Part shown: positions 47,341 through 56,475 of the stretch, piece by piece
Position numbering within the stretch: the first letter of the stretch is position 1
How the letters are laid out: each line of letters opens with the position of its first letter
From: Melioribacter roseus
Lineage (GTDB): Bacteria; Bacteroidota; Ignavibacteria; Ignavibacteriales; Melioribacteraceae
NCBI GenBank assembly: GCA_020724265.1
Contig: DYHH01000003.1
Span: 54,582 to 118,581, forward strand
Direction of reading: 5' to 3'
Length of the DNA stretch: 64,000 nucleotides
The notes under the pieces: generated by a model
Told to the model about the DNA's origin: nothing
Databases searched by the model: none
The model's input: the letters and a program-made list of their open reading frames with translations, nothing else
Made by a program: the position numbers and the translations under genes

Positions 47341-48951
47341 ATGAGCGTAATTTCAGAAATAAAACGTAGAAAAACATTTGCAATTATAAGTCACCCGGAT
47401 GCGGGTAAAACAACTTTAACAGAAAAATTATTGTTATACAGCGGAGCAATTCAAATTGCCGGGGCTGTTAAGTCAAACAAAATTAAGAAATCTGCTACAT
47501 CCGATTTCCTCGAAATAGAAAAACAGCGTGGCATATCTGTTGCAACTTCAGTTTTATCTTTTGACTATAATAATCATAAAATAAATTTACTCGATACACC
47601 GGGGCATAAAGATTTTGCTGAAGATACTTATAGAACATTGACAGCTGTTGACAGTGTAATTCTTGTTGTTGATTCCGTGAAAGGTGTTGAGGAACAGACC
47701 GAAAAGCTTATGCAAGTTTGTAGAATGAGAAACACTCCCGTTATAATCTTTATAAACAAATTGGATCGTGAAGGCAAAGACCCGGTTGAATTGTTGGATG
47801 AGCTCGAATCCAAGTTATCAATCAGAGTTCGTCCTTTAACTTATCCGATGGGGAAAGGAATTCAATTTAAGGGTGTATATAATATTTATAAAAACAAGTT
47901 CACTTTTTTCAAATCGAATAAAACTAAAGTAGAAGAAGATACGATTGTTTTTGAGGATATTAATGATACCCGTTTAGATGAAACTTTTGGAACAGATGCA
48001 CAAAAGCTGAGACAAGATATTGAATTAATTGATGGAGTGTATGAAAATTTTTCTGTTGATGAATATCTTAACGGTAATCTTGCACCCGTATTCTTTGGAA
48101 GCGCTCTAAATAATTTCGGAGTTCAGGAATTACTTAATACATTCGTTGAAATTTCTCCATCACCGGTTGAAAGAGAAACAACCGATGGAATGATACAACC
48201 GCATAATCATGATTTCAGCGGATTTGTATTTAAAATACATTCAAATTTGGATCCGAAGCATAGAGATAGAATTGCTTTTCTGCGAGTTTGTTCAGGTAGA
48301 TTTGAGAGAAACAAATTTTATCATCATGTAAGATTAAACCGCCAGCTAAAGTTTACAAATCCTGCTTCATTTATGGCTCAAAGCAAAGAAGTAATTGATG
48401 AAGCTTTCCCCGGTGATGTTATTGGTTTATATGATTCCGGTATTTTTAATATCGGTGATACTTTAACGGAAGGAAAGTCTTTTATGTTCAAAGGCATACC
48501 AAGATTTTCACCGGAAGTTTTTAGAGTAGTTCGAAATACGGATCCGTTCAAATCTAAACAGATGGAAAAAGGGATCAAATTTTTGACCGATGAAGGACTT
48601 GCACAATTATTTACTCAAAATCTCGGTAATAAAAAAGTTGTCGGTGTTGTAGGCGAATTGCAATTTGATGTTATGAAATACAGACTTCTTAACGAATACG
48701 GCGCAAGTGTGGAATTTGTAAATATGAATGCTTATAAAGCATTCTGGATTCAAAATAATATTAAAACCGAATTGGATTATTTACATAGCATGTATTCCAA
48801 TAATCTTTACTTGGATAAGAACAATAACTTGGTGTTTATTGCCGAAACGGAATATTCTTTTCAAAGAGTAAGAGAAAAATGTCCTAATACAATATTCCTT
48901 TCATCAATTGAACATAATGACCAAACAATTGAATTGGAAAATGTTGCTTGA
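47341..48951 (+). CDS. prfC: Peptide chain release factor 3
   Basis: A 536-residue translational GTPase. G1 [10 protein letters not shown]3 DTPGHKDF and G4 INKLDRE are present. The RF3-specific stretches [20 protein letters not shown] (20 residues) and [14 protein letters not shown], and the C-terminal domain with [11 protein letters not shown], follow. It recycles RF1/RF2 from the ribosome. Normal length, with a weak ribosome binding site. Stands alone. Confidence 0.95.
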   Translation: MSVISEIKRRKTFAIISHPDAGKTTLTEKLLLYSGAIQIAGAVKSNKIKKSATSDFLEIEKQRGISVATSVLSFDYNNHKINLLDTPGHKDFAEDTYRTLTAVDSVILVVDSVKGVEEQTEKLMQVCRMRNTPVIIFINKLDREGKDPVELLDELESKLSIRVRPLTYPMGKGIQFKGVYNIYKNKFTFFKSNKTKVEEDTIVFEDINDTRLDETFGTDAQKLRQDIELIDGVYENFSVDEYLNGNLAPVFFGSALNNFGVQELLNTFVEISPSPVERETTDGMIQPHNHDFSGFVFKIHSNLDPKHRDRIAFLRVCSGRFERNKFYHHVRLNRQLKFTNPASFMAQSKEVIDEAFPGDVIGLYDSGIFNIGDTLTEGKSFMFKGIPRFSPEVFRVVRNTDPFKSKQMEKGIKFLTDEGLAQLFTQNLGNKKVVGVVGELQFDVMKYRLLNEYGASVEFVNMNAYKAFWIQNNIKTELDYLHSMYSNNLYLDKNNNLVFIAETEYSFQRVREKCPNTIFLSSIEHNDQTIELENVA

Positions 48952-48995
48952 TGTATAAGGTAATAAAGAAAAACAATCGTGATTAATTTTTTATC

Positions 48996-49523
48996 ATGGA
49001 AAGAAAATTTAATAACATTGTCCTTGAAATAATTCAAGGAGATATAACAAAGCAAACCGGTTGTGATGCAGTTGTAAATGCCGCAAATGCAGAATTATTA
49101 CCGGGTGGGGGAGTTGCTGGTGCAATTCATCGTGCTGCCGGTCCGGACCTCGTTAAAGAATGCATTCCTCTTGCTCCGATAAAAACCGGTGAAGCAGTAA
49201 TAACAAAAGCATATAATCTTCCCAATAAATATGTTGTACATTGTTTAGGCCCGGTTTATGGCAAAGATAAACCTGAAAATGTTCTACTAAGTAATTGCTA
49301 TGTTAATGCATTGAAAATTGCAGACGAAAATAATGTTGAATCAATAGCATTTCCCGCCATATCAACCGGAATTTTCGGTTATCCTATCGAAGATGCTGCA
49401 GAAGTTTCGATTAAAGCAATTGTTGATACAACACCAATTTTAAAGAAAATAAAAGTTATTAGAATAGTGTTGTTTGATTTTGATTCGTTTTCAATTCACA
49501 AAAATGTTTTAGAAAAATTTTGA
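48996..49523 (+). CDS. Macro-domain ADP-ribose-binding protein (O-acetyl-ADP-ribose deacetylase type)
   Basis: A 175-residue single macro domain. QGDITKQTGCDAVVNAANAE and LLPGGGVAGAIHRAAG form the ADP-ribose pocket of the YmdB/MacroD type, and ISTGIFGYP is the second loop. Such enzymes hydrolyse O-acetyl-ADP-ribose and mono-ADP-ribosyl esters. It follows prfC by 44 bases and may share its transcript. Confidence 0.92.
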   Translation: MERKFNNIVLEIIQGDITKQTGCDAVVNAANAELLPGGGVAGAIHRAAGPDLVKECIPLAPIKTGEAVITKAYNLPNKYVVHCLGPVYGKDKPENVLLSNCYVNALKIADENNVESIAFPAISTGIFGYPIEDAAEVSIKAIVDTTPILKKIKVIRIVLFDFDSFSIHKNVLEKF

Positions 49524-49579
49524 CGGAGAATATAACGAGCAAATTAAGAATTATTTAATATTCTGGTTTCGGAGGATTA

Positions 49580-50122
49580 TTAAATACTGAAAGAAAATAT
49601 TATATACTGTGAATTAAATCCTTCATTATCAGTAAAGAATCCTGCGTTAGAAATATGACGGAACATGTAACTAATTTCTACATCCAAACCGTGATAACTA
49701 AATAAAGAAAATCCAATCGATAACATATCGCTGAAAATAAAATTACCACCAATATTTCTTCTACCAATGGAGTTGCTATTAATGAAATTAATTCCAATTC
49801 CACCCTTAACAAAAAACTTAGTATTCGCGATAGTAAAATCATATCTAAATAACGGAGCTAAACCAAATAGGAAAGTAAAATTATTGCTTTCTTCGATAAC
49901 TTCCAGATTAAGATTTGATTGACAACTAAAATTGCCAATGTGCCATTCTAAGTTTGAAATCCTATAAAAGAAAAGATATTGCTCTGTTCTAATATTTGAA
50001 TATGCAGAGTTGCCATATCCGAAATCAATCATAATTGGAGTAGTTTGAGAAGTACTTTGTCCAAGAACCGGTAGGGTAATTAATAAGAGGATTAAATAGG
50101 ATTTGTTAATATTAGCTGTCAA
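49580..50122 (-). CDS. PagL-like lipid A 3-O-deacylase (acyloxyacyl hydrolase family)
   Basis: A 180-residue outer-membrane barrel candidate. After a signal peptide (SYLILLLITLPVLGQS) alternating strands follow, and the C-terminus has YMFRHISNAGFF and NEGFNSQY. The H-x-S-N-A pattern is the PagL active-site His-Ser pair. PagL removes the 3-O acyl chain of lipid A. TTG 50122 is taken as start because AGGTGAT lies just upstream and the signal peptide begins there; the frame extends 37 codons further. The family call rests on the C-terminal motif. Confidence 0.65.
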   Translation of the reverse strand: MTANINKSYLILLLITLPVLGQSTSQTTPIMIDFGYGNSAYSNIRTEQYLFFYRISNLEWHIGNFSCQSNLNLEVIEESNNFTFLFGLAPLFRYDFTIANTKFFVKGGIGINFINSNSIGRRNIGGNFIFSDMLSIGFSLFSYHGLDVEISYMFRHISNAGFFTDNEGFNSQYIIFSFSI

Positions 50123-50459
50123 TCTATCACCTAATATTCGAAAAATCTTATACAAAAATAATAACAAATAGGATAAGAATCTCTCAAAATTAATCCTTGC
50201 CAAAATATTTTGTCTGCTTATGATTTGTCTCACACCTGCTTAGTCATTTTTTGAATTACCAATAAATGCACAACATACTTTGCTGATAAAGAAGTGCAAG
50301 CTATTTCTTGCTGTTAATCAGTAAATAGGCAATTCTTTGATCATAAAACTAAATAGATGCAAACTAATTATTTGTCAACATATTGACAGTGAGTCTAGGT
50401 TTCTAATCATAAGTTTACAGGTGAATCAAAAATTATTCTTAACAAACAAGGGTAACACT
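50123..50459. other. Divergent intergenic region with a Crp/Fnr-like palindrome
   Basis: 337 bases between the PagL-like gene and the membrane protein at 50460. The only distinct signal is the inverted repeat at 50373-50388. No small gene is supported. Confidence 0.6.
50373..50388. promoter_or_regulatory. Crp/Fnr-type site, TGTCA-N6-TGACA
   Basis: A 5-6-5 inverted repeat 71 bases upstream of the ATG at 50460. It has the same half-site as the perfect palindrome beside the Crp/Fnr gene at 56455-56474. Confidence 0.5.
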
Positions 50460-50918
50460 ATGAAAAAAGAATTTTCACTTCAATCGGCTTTAATAGCCGG
50501 AATAATTGCAACAGCAGCAATGACAATTTTTACCTACATGGCTCCTTTAATGGGGTTTGAAATGAATATCCCGAAAATGCTGGCAAATACAATGGGAGTA
50601 CCAATAATAGTGGGATGGATAGTACACATAATGATCGGTGAAATACTTGCCATCAACTTTGCTGCAGTTTTTCTTAATGCTACAGGCAAGGTTTCTGATA
50701 TTAAGAGCGGCGCCGGTTTCGGATTACTTCCTTGGTTTATCGCCCAAGTAATGGTAATGCCAATGATGAGTATTATGAATGGTGATAGTTATATAGATGG
50801 TTTCTTTTCCGGATCAATAATGATTGCAATGGCTAGTTTAGTTGGTCATTTGATTTACGGTGGAGTACTTGGTGGTGTGTATAAATTTAAGTTAGAAAAA
50901 ACAACTGTTACTACTTAA
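50460..50918 (+). CDS. Four-helix membrane protein (DUF6789-like)
   Basis: A 152-residue protein with about four membrane helices and Met-rich loops. The N-terminal SALIAGIIATAAMTIFTY and the GGVLGGVYKF end resemble the DUF6789 group, a low-confidence match. ATG 50460 is where the hydrophobic core begins; the open frame starts 41 codons earlier, in what is probably leader. It is first in a plus-strand run of redox genes; the next gene is 10 bases on. Confidence 0.6.
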   Translation: MKKEFSLQSALIAGIIATAAMTIFTYMAPLMGFEMNIPKMLANTMGVPIIVGWIVHIMIGEILAINFAAVFLNATGKVSDIKSGAGFGLLPWFIAQVMVMPMMSIMNGDSYIDGFFSGSIMIAMASLVGHLIYGGVLGGVYKFKLEKTTVTT

Positions 50919-50928
50919 GGCAATTAAC

Positions 50929-51195
50929 ATGAAAATTAATCGAACACAACGACGAACGTTGTTTATTGGTCTAATCCTAATTGTAATTGCTTTACTAGTA
51001 TGGATAGGTTTTGGGGGTGAAATATTTACCAAAACAGAAATTCTAATTGAAAAAAGTGACGAATTCTTAGGTACAAGTTATAAAGAATGGAAAGATAAAT
51101 TCATACTTGGACTTGATTATGTAATAGGTTTTATCGGAGTGGTTGTAATTCTTGTTTCTATTTTATTATGGAAACAAAGGTCAAAATCAAATTGA
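50929..51195 (+). CDS. Small two-helix membrane protein
   Basis: An 88-residue protein with helices at about 10-28 and 60-80 and a basic N- and C-terminus, so both ends probably lie in the cytoplasm. Not recognised. It is 10 bases behind the preceding membrane gene, so they are co-expressed. Confidence 0.6.
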   Translation: MKINRTQRRTLFIGLILIVIALLVWIGFGGEIFTKTEILIEKSDEFLGTSYKEWKDKFILGLDYVIGFIGVVVILVSILLWKQRSKSN

Positions 51196-51211
51196 TGGAG
51201 AAATAAACATT

Positions 51212-51227
51212 TGTCGTAATTCCGACA
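51212..51227. promoter_or_regulatory. Palindrome TGTCG-N6-CGACA upstream of AhpD-like gene
   Basis: A 5-6-5 inverted repeat 59 bases before the ATG at 51287. It has the same spacing and nearly the same half-site as the sites at 50373 and 56455. Confidence 0.45.
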
Positions 51228-51286
51228 TTTCAGAATCAGAAGCAAACGTAATTTTTCATAAACAATAATAAAACAAAGGAGTTAAA

Positions 51287-51841
51287 ATGAGCGGTTTAAA
51301 AGCATTAACAAAACAAGAAGCTTCAGAAAAAAACAAAATCATTTTTGAAGGAATAGAAAAAACAGTTGGAATGCTGCCAAATATTTATGCTGTTATCGGA
51401 AATTCGCCAAACGCATTAGCCACATATTTGGAGTTTTCCGAAAATCAAAAAAACGGATCATTCAATGCCAAAGAAAGAGAAGCAGTCTTTTTAGCAGTTT
51501 CGGAAGAGAACGGATGCAGTTACTGCTTGGCTGCGCACACTGCAATCGCAAAAATGAATGGTTTTAGTGACGAAGAAACTATTTCACTTCGGGCAGGAAC
51601 ATATAACGATAAAAAACTCAGCATACTTACAAATTTAGCAAAGTCGATTGTTGTTAACCGGGGACGCGCTGATAAATCTTTGGTAAATGCTTTTTATGAA
51701 GCCGGGTATAATCAGCAAGCATTGGTTGATCTTGTAGCACTTATAATTGATAAAACATTTACAAATTACATCGGACGTTTGGCAAAACCGGAAATAGACT
51801 TCCCGAAAGTTGAACCGTTACACAAAGAAGTATTAGCATAA
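51287..51841 (+). CDS. Carboxymuconolactone-decarboxylase-family (AhpD-like) protein
   Basis: A 184-residue protein of the peroxidase-related CMD branch. The redox motif is NGCSYCLAAHTAIA (C-x2-C-x3-H), as in AhpD, which supplies electrons to peroxiredoxins. AAAGGAG before the ATG is a good ribosome binding site. A YceI gene follows 25 bases later. Confidence 0.88.
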   Translation: MSGLKALTKQEASEKNKIIFEGIEKTVGMLPNIYAVIGNSPNALATYLEFSENQKNGSFNAKEREAVFLAVSEENGCSYCLAAHTAIAKMNGFSDEETISLRAGTYNDKKLSILTNLAKSIVVNRGRADKSLVNAFYEAGYNQQALVDLVALIIDKTFTNYIGRLAKPEIDFPKVEPLHKEVLA

Positions 51842-51866
51842 CAATTAATATTAAAATGAGGAAATA

Positions 51867-52616
51867 ATGAAAACAATAAAAAATATTTTGGTATTAACAT
51901 TTTTCTTAATAGGTATACATCTATACGCACAAACATTTTCAGTTGATTCAAAAGATGCGCGGAACCAAGCGCAATTCACTTCTGATGCACCATTTGAAAA
52001 AATAGTCGGTCTTTCCAGCGGGATTGATGCAACCGTAATGATTAACAAAAATGATGTTACAAACATGCCGAAAGGTATGGTAAAAGTTTCCATTGCAAAT
52101 ATAAAAACCGGTATAGAGCTTAGAGACGAACATTTAAGAAGTAAAGATTGGCTTAATGCTGAGAAATATCCTTACGCCGAATTTCACTTGAAGGGGATTA
52201 AAAATCCTTCCTCCAAACAATTAGTTGACGGACAGAAAGTAAAAGCAACTCTTTCGGGAACATTTAGCGTTCATGGTGTAAGTAGAGATATTGAAGTTCC
52301 TGCTGAGTTAACTTATTTCAAAGAATCAGCGCAAACTAAAGTAAAAACAGAAGGGAATCTTCTTATAGTTAATGCAGAATTTGTAATTAAGCTTTCGGAT
52401 TATGGTATAAAAATTCCATCTATGGTTGTTGGTAAAGTAAGCGAAGAAGTGAAAATTACTGTTAACTTTGTTGCAAGCGATGCCAACTCCGGTATGAACC
52501 CATGCGCAGCTTGTAATCCTTGCGGTATGAAAACAGAAGGGAAATGCAATCCCTGTTCAATGAAGCATGAAAATCCTTGTAATCCATGTGCAATGAAAAA
52601 AGATGGTAAATCATAA
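51867..52616 (+). CDS. YceI-family periplasmic protein with Cys-rich repeat tail
   Basis: A 249-residue exported protein with a signal near LIGIHLYAQ. Residues about 20-205 are a YceI lipocalin-like fold (DARNQAQFTSDAPFEKIVG, RDEHLRSKDWLNAEKYPYAEF, SGTFSVHGVSRDIEVP), which binds isoprenoid or quinone-like lipids. The last 40 residues hold nine cysteines in NPC-x-MK repeats (CNPCGMK, CNPCSMK, CNPCAMK), an unusual extension that could bind metal or form disulfides. GAGG precedes the ATG. Confidence 0.85.
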   Translation: MKTIKNILVLTFFLIGIHLYAQTFSVDSKDARNQAQFTSDAPFEKIVGLSSGIDATVMINKNDVTNMPKGMVKVSIANIKTGIELRDEHLRSKDWLNAEKYPYAEFHLKGIKNPSSKQLVDGQKVKATLSGTFSVHGVSRDIEVPAELTYFKESAQTKVKTEGNLLIVNAEFVIKLSDYGIKIPSMVVGKVSEEVKITVNFVASDANSGMNPCAACNPCGMKTEGKCNPCSMKHENPCNPCAMKKDGKS

Positions 52617-52639
52617 AAATATATTTTTAGAAAATTTGA

Positions 52640-52661
52640 GCGGAAGAATGAACTCTTCCGC
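52640..52661 (+). other. Stem-loop between YceI and Tat-protein genes
   Basis: An 8-bp perfect stem (GCGGAAGA with TCTTCCGC) around a 6-base loop, with no T-run after it. It may be an mRNA stability element or a weak attenuator inside the operon. Confidence 0.5.
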
Positions 52662-52687
52662 AAGAATTATAAAAATTGGATAAAATT

Positions 52688-53353
52688 ATGAAAAGAAGAC
52701 AATTTGTTAAATCCGGTTTTGTTTTAATTTCGGCTTTAGTGGTAAATTCAAAGATAGCTATATTAAACGCCGCAGAACGAACCGTAAATATAGCCGAAGA
52801 TTATAAGACAAAAATTTTGGATATAATCAGAAATTTGAAAAAAGAAGGGTCCGATCTTGTTACAAAAATCATGAATGGTAAAAAATATCAATTTGACGCC
52901 TTCATACACTATCCTTATGATGGTGGTATTAAGGATGAGCAAACCGGGTATCAATTATTTTTTCATGCACATAGAGAAAATGAATACGGACACTTTCATA
53001 CTTTTGCTAAGGACAATGATGGTAATCTAATTCATTTGGTACTTATTTCAATGAATGATAAAGGTGAGTTAATTGGCTTAGCAACTGTAAACAGATGGGT
53101 TACCGGTGATAAATATGTAAAAGCGGATAGATTAAAAGAGTTATCCAAAACATTTCAAATTAATCCCAAACTTTATAAAGATGAACGTGTGATAAAGTTT
53201 GTAAACTATGTTTTTAAGGCTTACAAATCGGAAATAGAAGAATTATTTGATAAACGTGATCAATGGATTAAAAATTATGCACAAACTTATTACCGTGAAC
53301 CGTTTGAAGACAGAGAGTTCGAAATTCTTTCATCCAAAACGATAAGTTTATAA
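52688..53353 (+). CDS. Tat-exported conserved protein (DUF6969-like)
   Basis: A 221-residue protein. The N-terminus MKRRQFVKSGF is a twin-arginine signal, so it is exported folded, often with a cofactor. The core has FIHYPYDGGIKDEQTGYQLF, FHAHRENEYGHFHTF and VNRWVTGD. The histidine-rich H-A-H-R...G-H-F-H set could bind metal. It resembles DUF6969 proteins; function is unknown. A TTG 12 bases upstream is rejected as start because the Tat motif begins at the ATG. Confidence 0.7.
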   Translation: MKRRQFVKSGFVLISALVVNSKIAILNAAERTVNIAEDYKTKILDIIRNLKKEGSDLVTKIMNGKKYQFDAFIHYPYDGGIKDEQTGYQLFFHAHRENEYGHFHTFAKDNDGNLIHLVLISMNDKGELIGLATVNRWVTGDKYVKADRLKELSKTFQINPKLYKDERVIKFVNYVFKAYKSEIEELFDKRDQWIKNYAQTYYREPFEDREFEILSSKTISL

Positions 53354-53372
53354 AAAATTTTTAGGAGGGAAA

Positions 53373-54005
53373 ATGCTAAGAGGAAATTTAATTAAAGTCG
53401 TCCATATTTTATTGATATTATTTACGGGGAGTACAATGATTGCCGAAGAAAATAAAATTGCTAAATCAGCAGAGGATATTTGTCCGGTTAAAATAGGAAT
53501 GGAAGTTCCCAGTGCAATAATAGAATCAATTACCGGTAGTGATATCGATATTAAAGAGATTGTCAAAGATCAAAAATCTATAATAATATTTTACCGCGGC
53601 GGCTGGTGTCCTTATTGTAATATGCACTTAAGTGAATTGCAAAAAATTGAAGAAGATATTCAAAAGCTTGGTTACAAAATTATTGCAATCAGCATGGATA
53701 ACCCGGAATATCTTTCATCCACAATTACCGAACATAAAATGGAATATGAATTGTATTCGGACAGCAAAGCTAATGCTTGTAAAGAATTTGGTATTGCTTT
53801 CAAACTGCCCGAAAGTGAAGTCGATAAATTGAAAAGTTATCATATGGATATTGAAAAAAGTTCCGGTGAAAAGCATCATATACTTCCTGTACCGAGCTTG
53901 TTTTTAGTTGATGCTGAAGGGATTATACAATATTCTTATGTTAATGTAGATTACAAAGTGAGGATGGATGCTGCGTCTATTCTTCAAATTGCCGGTAGAT
54001 TTTAA
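53373..54005 (+). CDS. AhpC/TSA-family peroxiredoxin-like thiol protein
   Basis: A 210-residue protein. An N-terminal hydrophobic stretch may be a signal or anchor. The thioredoxin-fold core holds FYRGGWCPYCNMHLSELQKI, with CPYC in place of the single peroxidatic Cys context, and ISMDNPEYLSS. PVPSLFLVDAEGIIQYSY is the cis-Pro region. It probably reduces peroxides or acts as a disulfide reductase. AGGAGGGAAA before the ATG is strong. It follows the Tat protein by 19 bases. Confidence 0.85.
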   Translation: MLRGNLIKVVHILLILFTGSTMIAEENKIAKSAEDICPVKIGMEVPSAIIESITGSDIDIKEIVKDQKSIIIFYRGGWCPYCNMHLSELQKIEEDIQKLGYKIIAISMDNPEYLSSTITEHKMEYELYSDSKANACKEFGIAFKLPESEVDKLKSYHMDIEKSSGEKHHILPVPSLFLVDAEGIIQYSYVNVDYKVRMDAASILQIAGRF

Positions 54006-54054
54006 GAGTGCATTAAGAAAATTAAAACGTATTTACTAATAAAAGTAGAAAGCA

Positions 54055-55605
54055 ATGAAACTATGGATTAAGCTATCAATCATTTTGGTTATTATCATAA
54101 ATTTTGTAATTGAAATTGGATTGTTGTATATAACTCCAAAGGTCGAAGATTTTTCAGTTGACCTTGTTGGAGAAAAATTAAAAAGTATAGCAGCTTCAAT
54201 TTCCGCAAGTATTGACGGAGATCAGTTCAAAGAGATAAACATATTCGATTCCTCCTCTGTGAATTCTAATTCATATCAGAATACTCTAAAGACAATTCAT
54301 CAAGCTAAAGAAAATTTGGAATTATCCGATGAGTTATTCACAATAACAATTCTAGATCTAAATAGTATTTCCTTTGGCGTTGTACTAAATAGAATAGCCT
54401 CTTCAAAAGATACATTGCAGGAAATAAGTCCAGCAGCAAGAAAAGCGATTGAAGAAGTTTATCAGAAAAAACATTGCGAATATACACCGATGTACGAAGA
54501 CAAATACGGCAGTTGGCTTTCGGGTTTTGCTCCTATTTACGATAACGAAAAAAATGTCGTCGGAGTTGTTCAAGTTGACCAAAAATTTGAAGATGTTTTA
54601 AATAGAATTAGTGAAATAAACATTCCTATACAAATTGGTCGTTTATATTCAATTCCAATAACATTGTTGATTAGTATCTTATTTGCCGCAGTTTTTGTAA
54701 GACCAATTAGAAAGGTTAAAGAAAAAATAACAAGGATAGCAAACGGAGATTATGCGATTAGTGAGGAAATCAAATCCGGTGGAGAAGTAAAGGAACTTGT
54801 TATCGCAGCAGAAAATTTGCGTACTACAATTCTTGAGCAGCAGAGAAAAATATTTCAAAACATCAAAGAGTTGGAAAAGGCAAAAAACAAAGCCGAAAGC
54901 TCGGATAAATTAAAAAGCGAATTCCTTGCAGTAATTTCTCATGAAATTCGAACTCCATTAAATGTAATACTGGGTAACATTGAAGTGCTCAAATTAGAGC
55001 TTGATGAAGATAAAATTGCAGAATTGGAAGACATTCTTAACCCAATTCGAATAGGAAGTGAAAGATTAATTCGTACTGTTGAAATGATGGTTCTTTACAG
55101 CGAATTGAGTTCAAATAGTTATGTATTAAGAGAACAATACGTAGATATCAATGAATTGTTTTTTTCGGTTGTTGAAAAACACAAAAATATTGCCGTTGAG
55201 AAGGGAGTTAAAATCAATTTTGATTGTACTGCTGCAACCGGAATTGTAAAAACTGATGAGCGACTATTGGAAGAAGCAATTAATCAAATTTCTGATAATG
55301 CGGTAAAATATACGAAAGAAGGAGAAATTTCATTTTGTATTCAAAATACGGATGATAGCGGAATAAAATTATTAGTTAAAGATACGGGAATTGGTATTTC
55401 CAGTGATTTTATGAAGGAATTATTCAAACCTTTTCGGCAGGAAGATATGAGCTACGAAAGAAGATTTGAAGGAAATGGCATTGGTTTAGCTCTTGCAAAA
55501 AAATGCTGTAATCAAATTGGATTTGATCTCGAAATTGTAAGTAGCAAAGATGAGGGAACAGAAGTAACAATTAATATTGGCAAAGGAAAATTATTTAATG
55601 ATTGA
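54055..55605 (+). CDS. Membrane sensor histidine kinase
   Basis: A 516-residue kinase. Helices at about 5-25 and 200-220 enclose a periplasmic sensor of Cache-like type (SWLSGFAPIYDNEKNVVGVVQ, in two pieces). A HAMP linker, a HisKA domain with FLAVISHEIRTPLN and HATPase (QISDNAVKY, DTGIGIS, GNGIGLALAK) follow. It lies 49 bases behind the peroxiredoxin gene, so it may belong to the same unit. No response regulator is adjacent. Confidence 0.88.
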   Translation: MKLWIKLSIILVIIINFVIEIGLLYITPKVEDFSVDLVGEKLKSIAASISASIDGDQFKEINIFDSSSVNSNSYQNTLKTIHQAKENLELSDELFTITILDLNSISFGVVLNRIASSKDTLQEISPAARKAIEEVYQKKHCEYTPMYEDKYGSWLSGFAPIYDNEKNVVGVVQVDQKFEDVLNRISEINIPIQIGRLYSIPITLLISILFAAVFVRPIRKVKEKITRIANGDYAISEEIKSGGEVKELVIAAENLRTTILEQQRKIFQNIKELEKAKNKAESSDKLKSEFLAVISHEIRTPLNVILGNIEVLKLELDEDKIAELEDILNPIRIGSERLIRTVEMMVLYSELSSNSYVLREQYVDINELFFSVVEKHKNIAVEKGVKINFDCTAATGIVKTDERLLEEAINQISDNAVKYTKEGEISFCIQNTDDSGIKLLVKDTGIGISSDFMKELFKPFRQEDMSYERRFEGNGIGLALAKKCCNQIGFDLEIVSSKDEGTEVTINIGKGKLFND

Positions 55606-55623
55606 TATTAATTTAGGAACAAA

Positions 55624-56181
55624 CTAATACTTGTAACCTTTCACTTCCTCTTCCGAAAATTCTACCCCTAAGCCGAGAGCAATTCGGTTGACAAAGTTGA
55701 AATAGCTCGCTATTAAGTTAGTCAACAAAATATCTTCATCACTCCAGCCAAATGTTTTTATTTCGTCAATAAATGATTGATCAATTTGAACCGGGTTGAT
55801 AGTCAGCAGTTCGGCGTATCTTAAAAGAATTCTTAACTTGTCATCAATCGGTATCGAACAAAAATCATCAATAAATTGCTGAAGTCTTTTATCATCCTTC
55901 CAATAAAAGTTCAACGCTTCCGCATGATGATTTATACAATAATCACAATTATTCGCTTTGGATACTACAACAGCAATCATTTCTTTAAGCTCGCGGGAGA
56001 GATTTGATTTCCCAAACATAATGGACTTATACAAATCCATATGCTTAATCATTGTATCGGGAAGCAGACTATGAATAGCCATAATATTTGAAAGTTTTCC
56101 GCGTGAAGAAATAATCTCCACATAAACTTCTTTTAGTTTTCCTTCAGCTTTATTTTCGTCAATTACTTCGATAAAAGGCAT
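55624..56181 (-). CDS. Carboxymuconolactone-decarboxylase-family (AhpD-like) protein, second copy
   Basis: A 185-residue CMD protein with NNCDYCINHHAEAL (C-x2-C-x3-H), the AhpD redox centre. It differs from the copy at 51287 and is of the type near LLRYAELLTINPVQID. It is on the opposite strand, in an operon with a small thioredoxin-like gene 7 bases upstream, so electrons could pass from that protein to this one. Confidence 0.85.
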   Translation of the reverse strand: MPFIEVIDENKAEGKLKEVYVEIISSRGKLSNIMAIHSLLPDTMIKHMDLYKSIMFGKSNLSRELKEMIAVVVSKANNCDYCINHHAEALNFYWKDDKRLQQFIDDFCSIPIDDKLRILLRYAELLTINPVQIDQSFIDEIKTFGWSDEDILLTNLIASYFNFVNRIALGLGVEFSEEEVKGYKY

Positions 56182-56188
56182 AGCAGCC

Positions 56189-56413
56189 TCAATTTATTTT
56201 GGAAATCAGTTTTTTCTCATCAATATCACCGTAAGAGAATAGTTCTCCGTTAATTATCAATGCCGGTGTAATAAATATGCGGTTGTCATTATAGGAATTT
56301 ATGTCCAAGATGTTAATATTAATCTCTCGATAGAGTTTTTGGATCTTTAATAATTTGTTTACAACTCGCTGGCAGGCATCACAGTTATCCGATATGAGTA
56401 AAGTTATGTCCAT
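56189..56413 (-). CDS. Small thioredoxin/glutaredoxin-like protein
   Basis: A 74-residue thioredoxin-fold protein with the redox motif SDNCDACQRVV (C-x2-C) near the N-terminus and the cis-Pro stretch FITPALIINGELF. It is short like thioredoxin_3/glutaredoxin types. A perfect Crp/Fnr-like palindrome sits 41 bases upstream of its ATG. It leads into the AhpD-like gene. Confidence 0.8.
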   Translation of the reverse strand: MDITLLISDNCDACQRVVNKLLKIQKLYREININILDINSYNDNRIFITPALIINGELFSYGDIDEKKLISKIN

Positions 56414-56454
56414 ATATTTATATTGCGAAATATAGGTCTTATCATTCTAAAAAT

Positions 56455-56474
56455 TTGTCAATATTATGACAAAA
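56455..56474. promoter_or_regulatory. Perfect palindrome TTTGTCA-N6-TGACAAA
   Basis: A 20-base dyad with perfect 7-base arms. It starts 1 base downstream of the Crp/Fnr gene's stop and lies 41 bases before the thioredoxin-like gene. It has the length and symmetry of a Crp/Fnr-family site, so the adjacent regulator is the natural candidate. Confidence 0.7.
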
Positions 56475-56475
56475 A

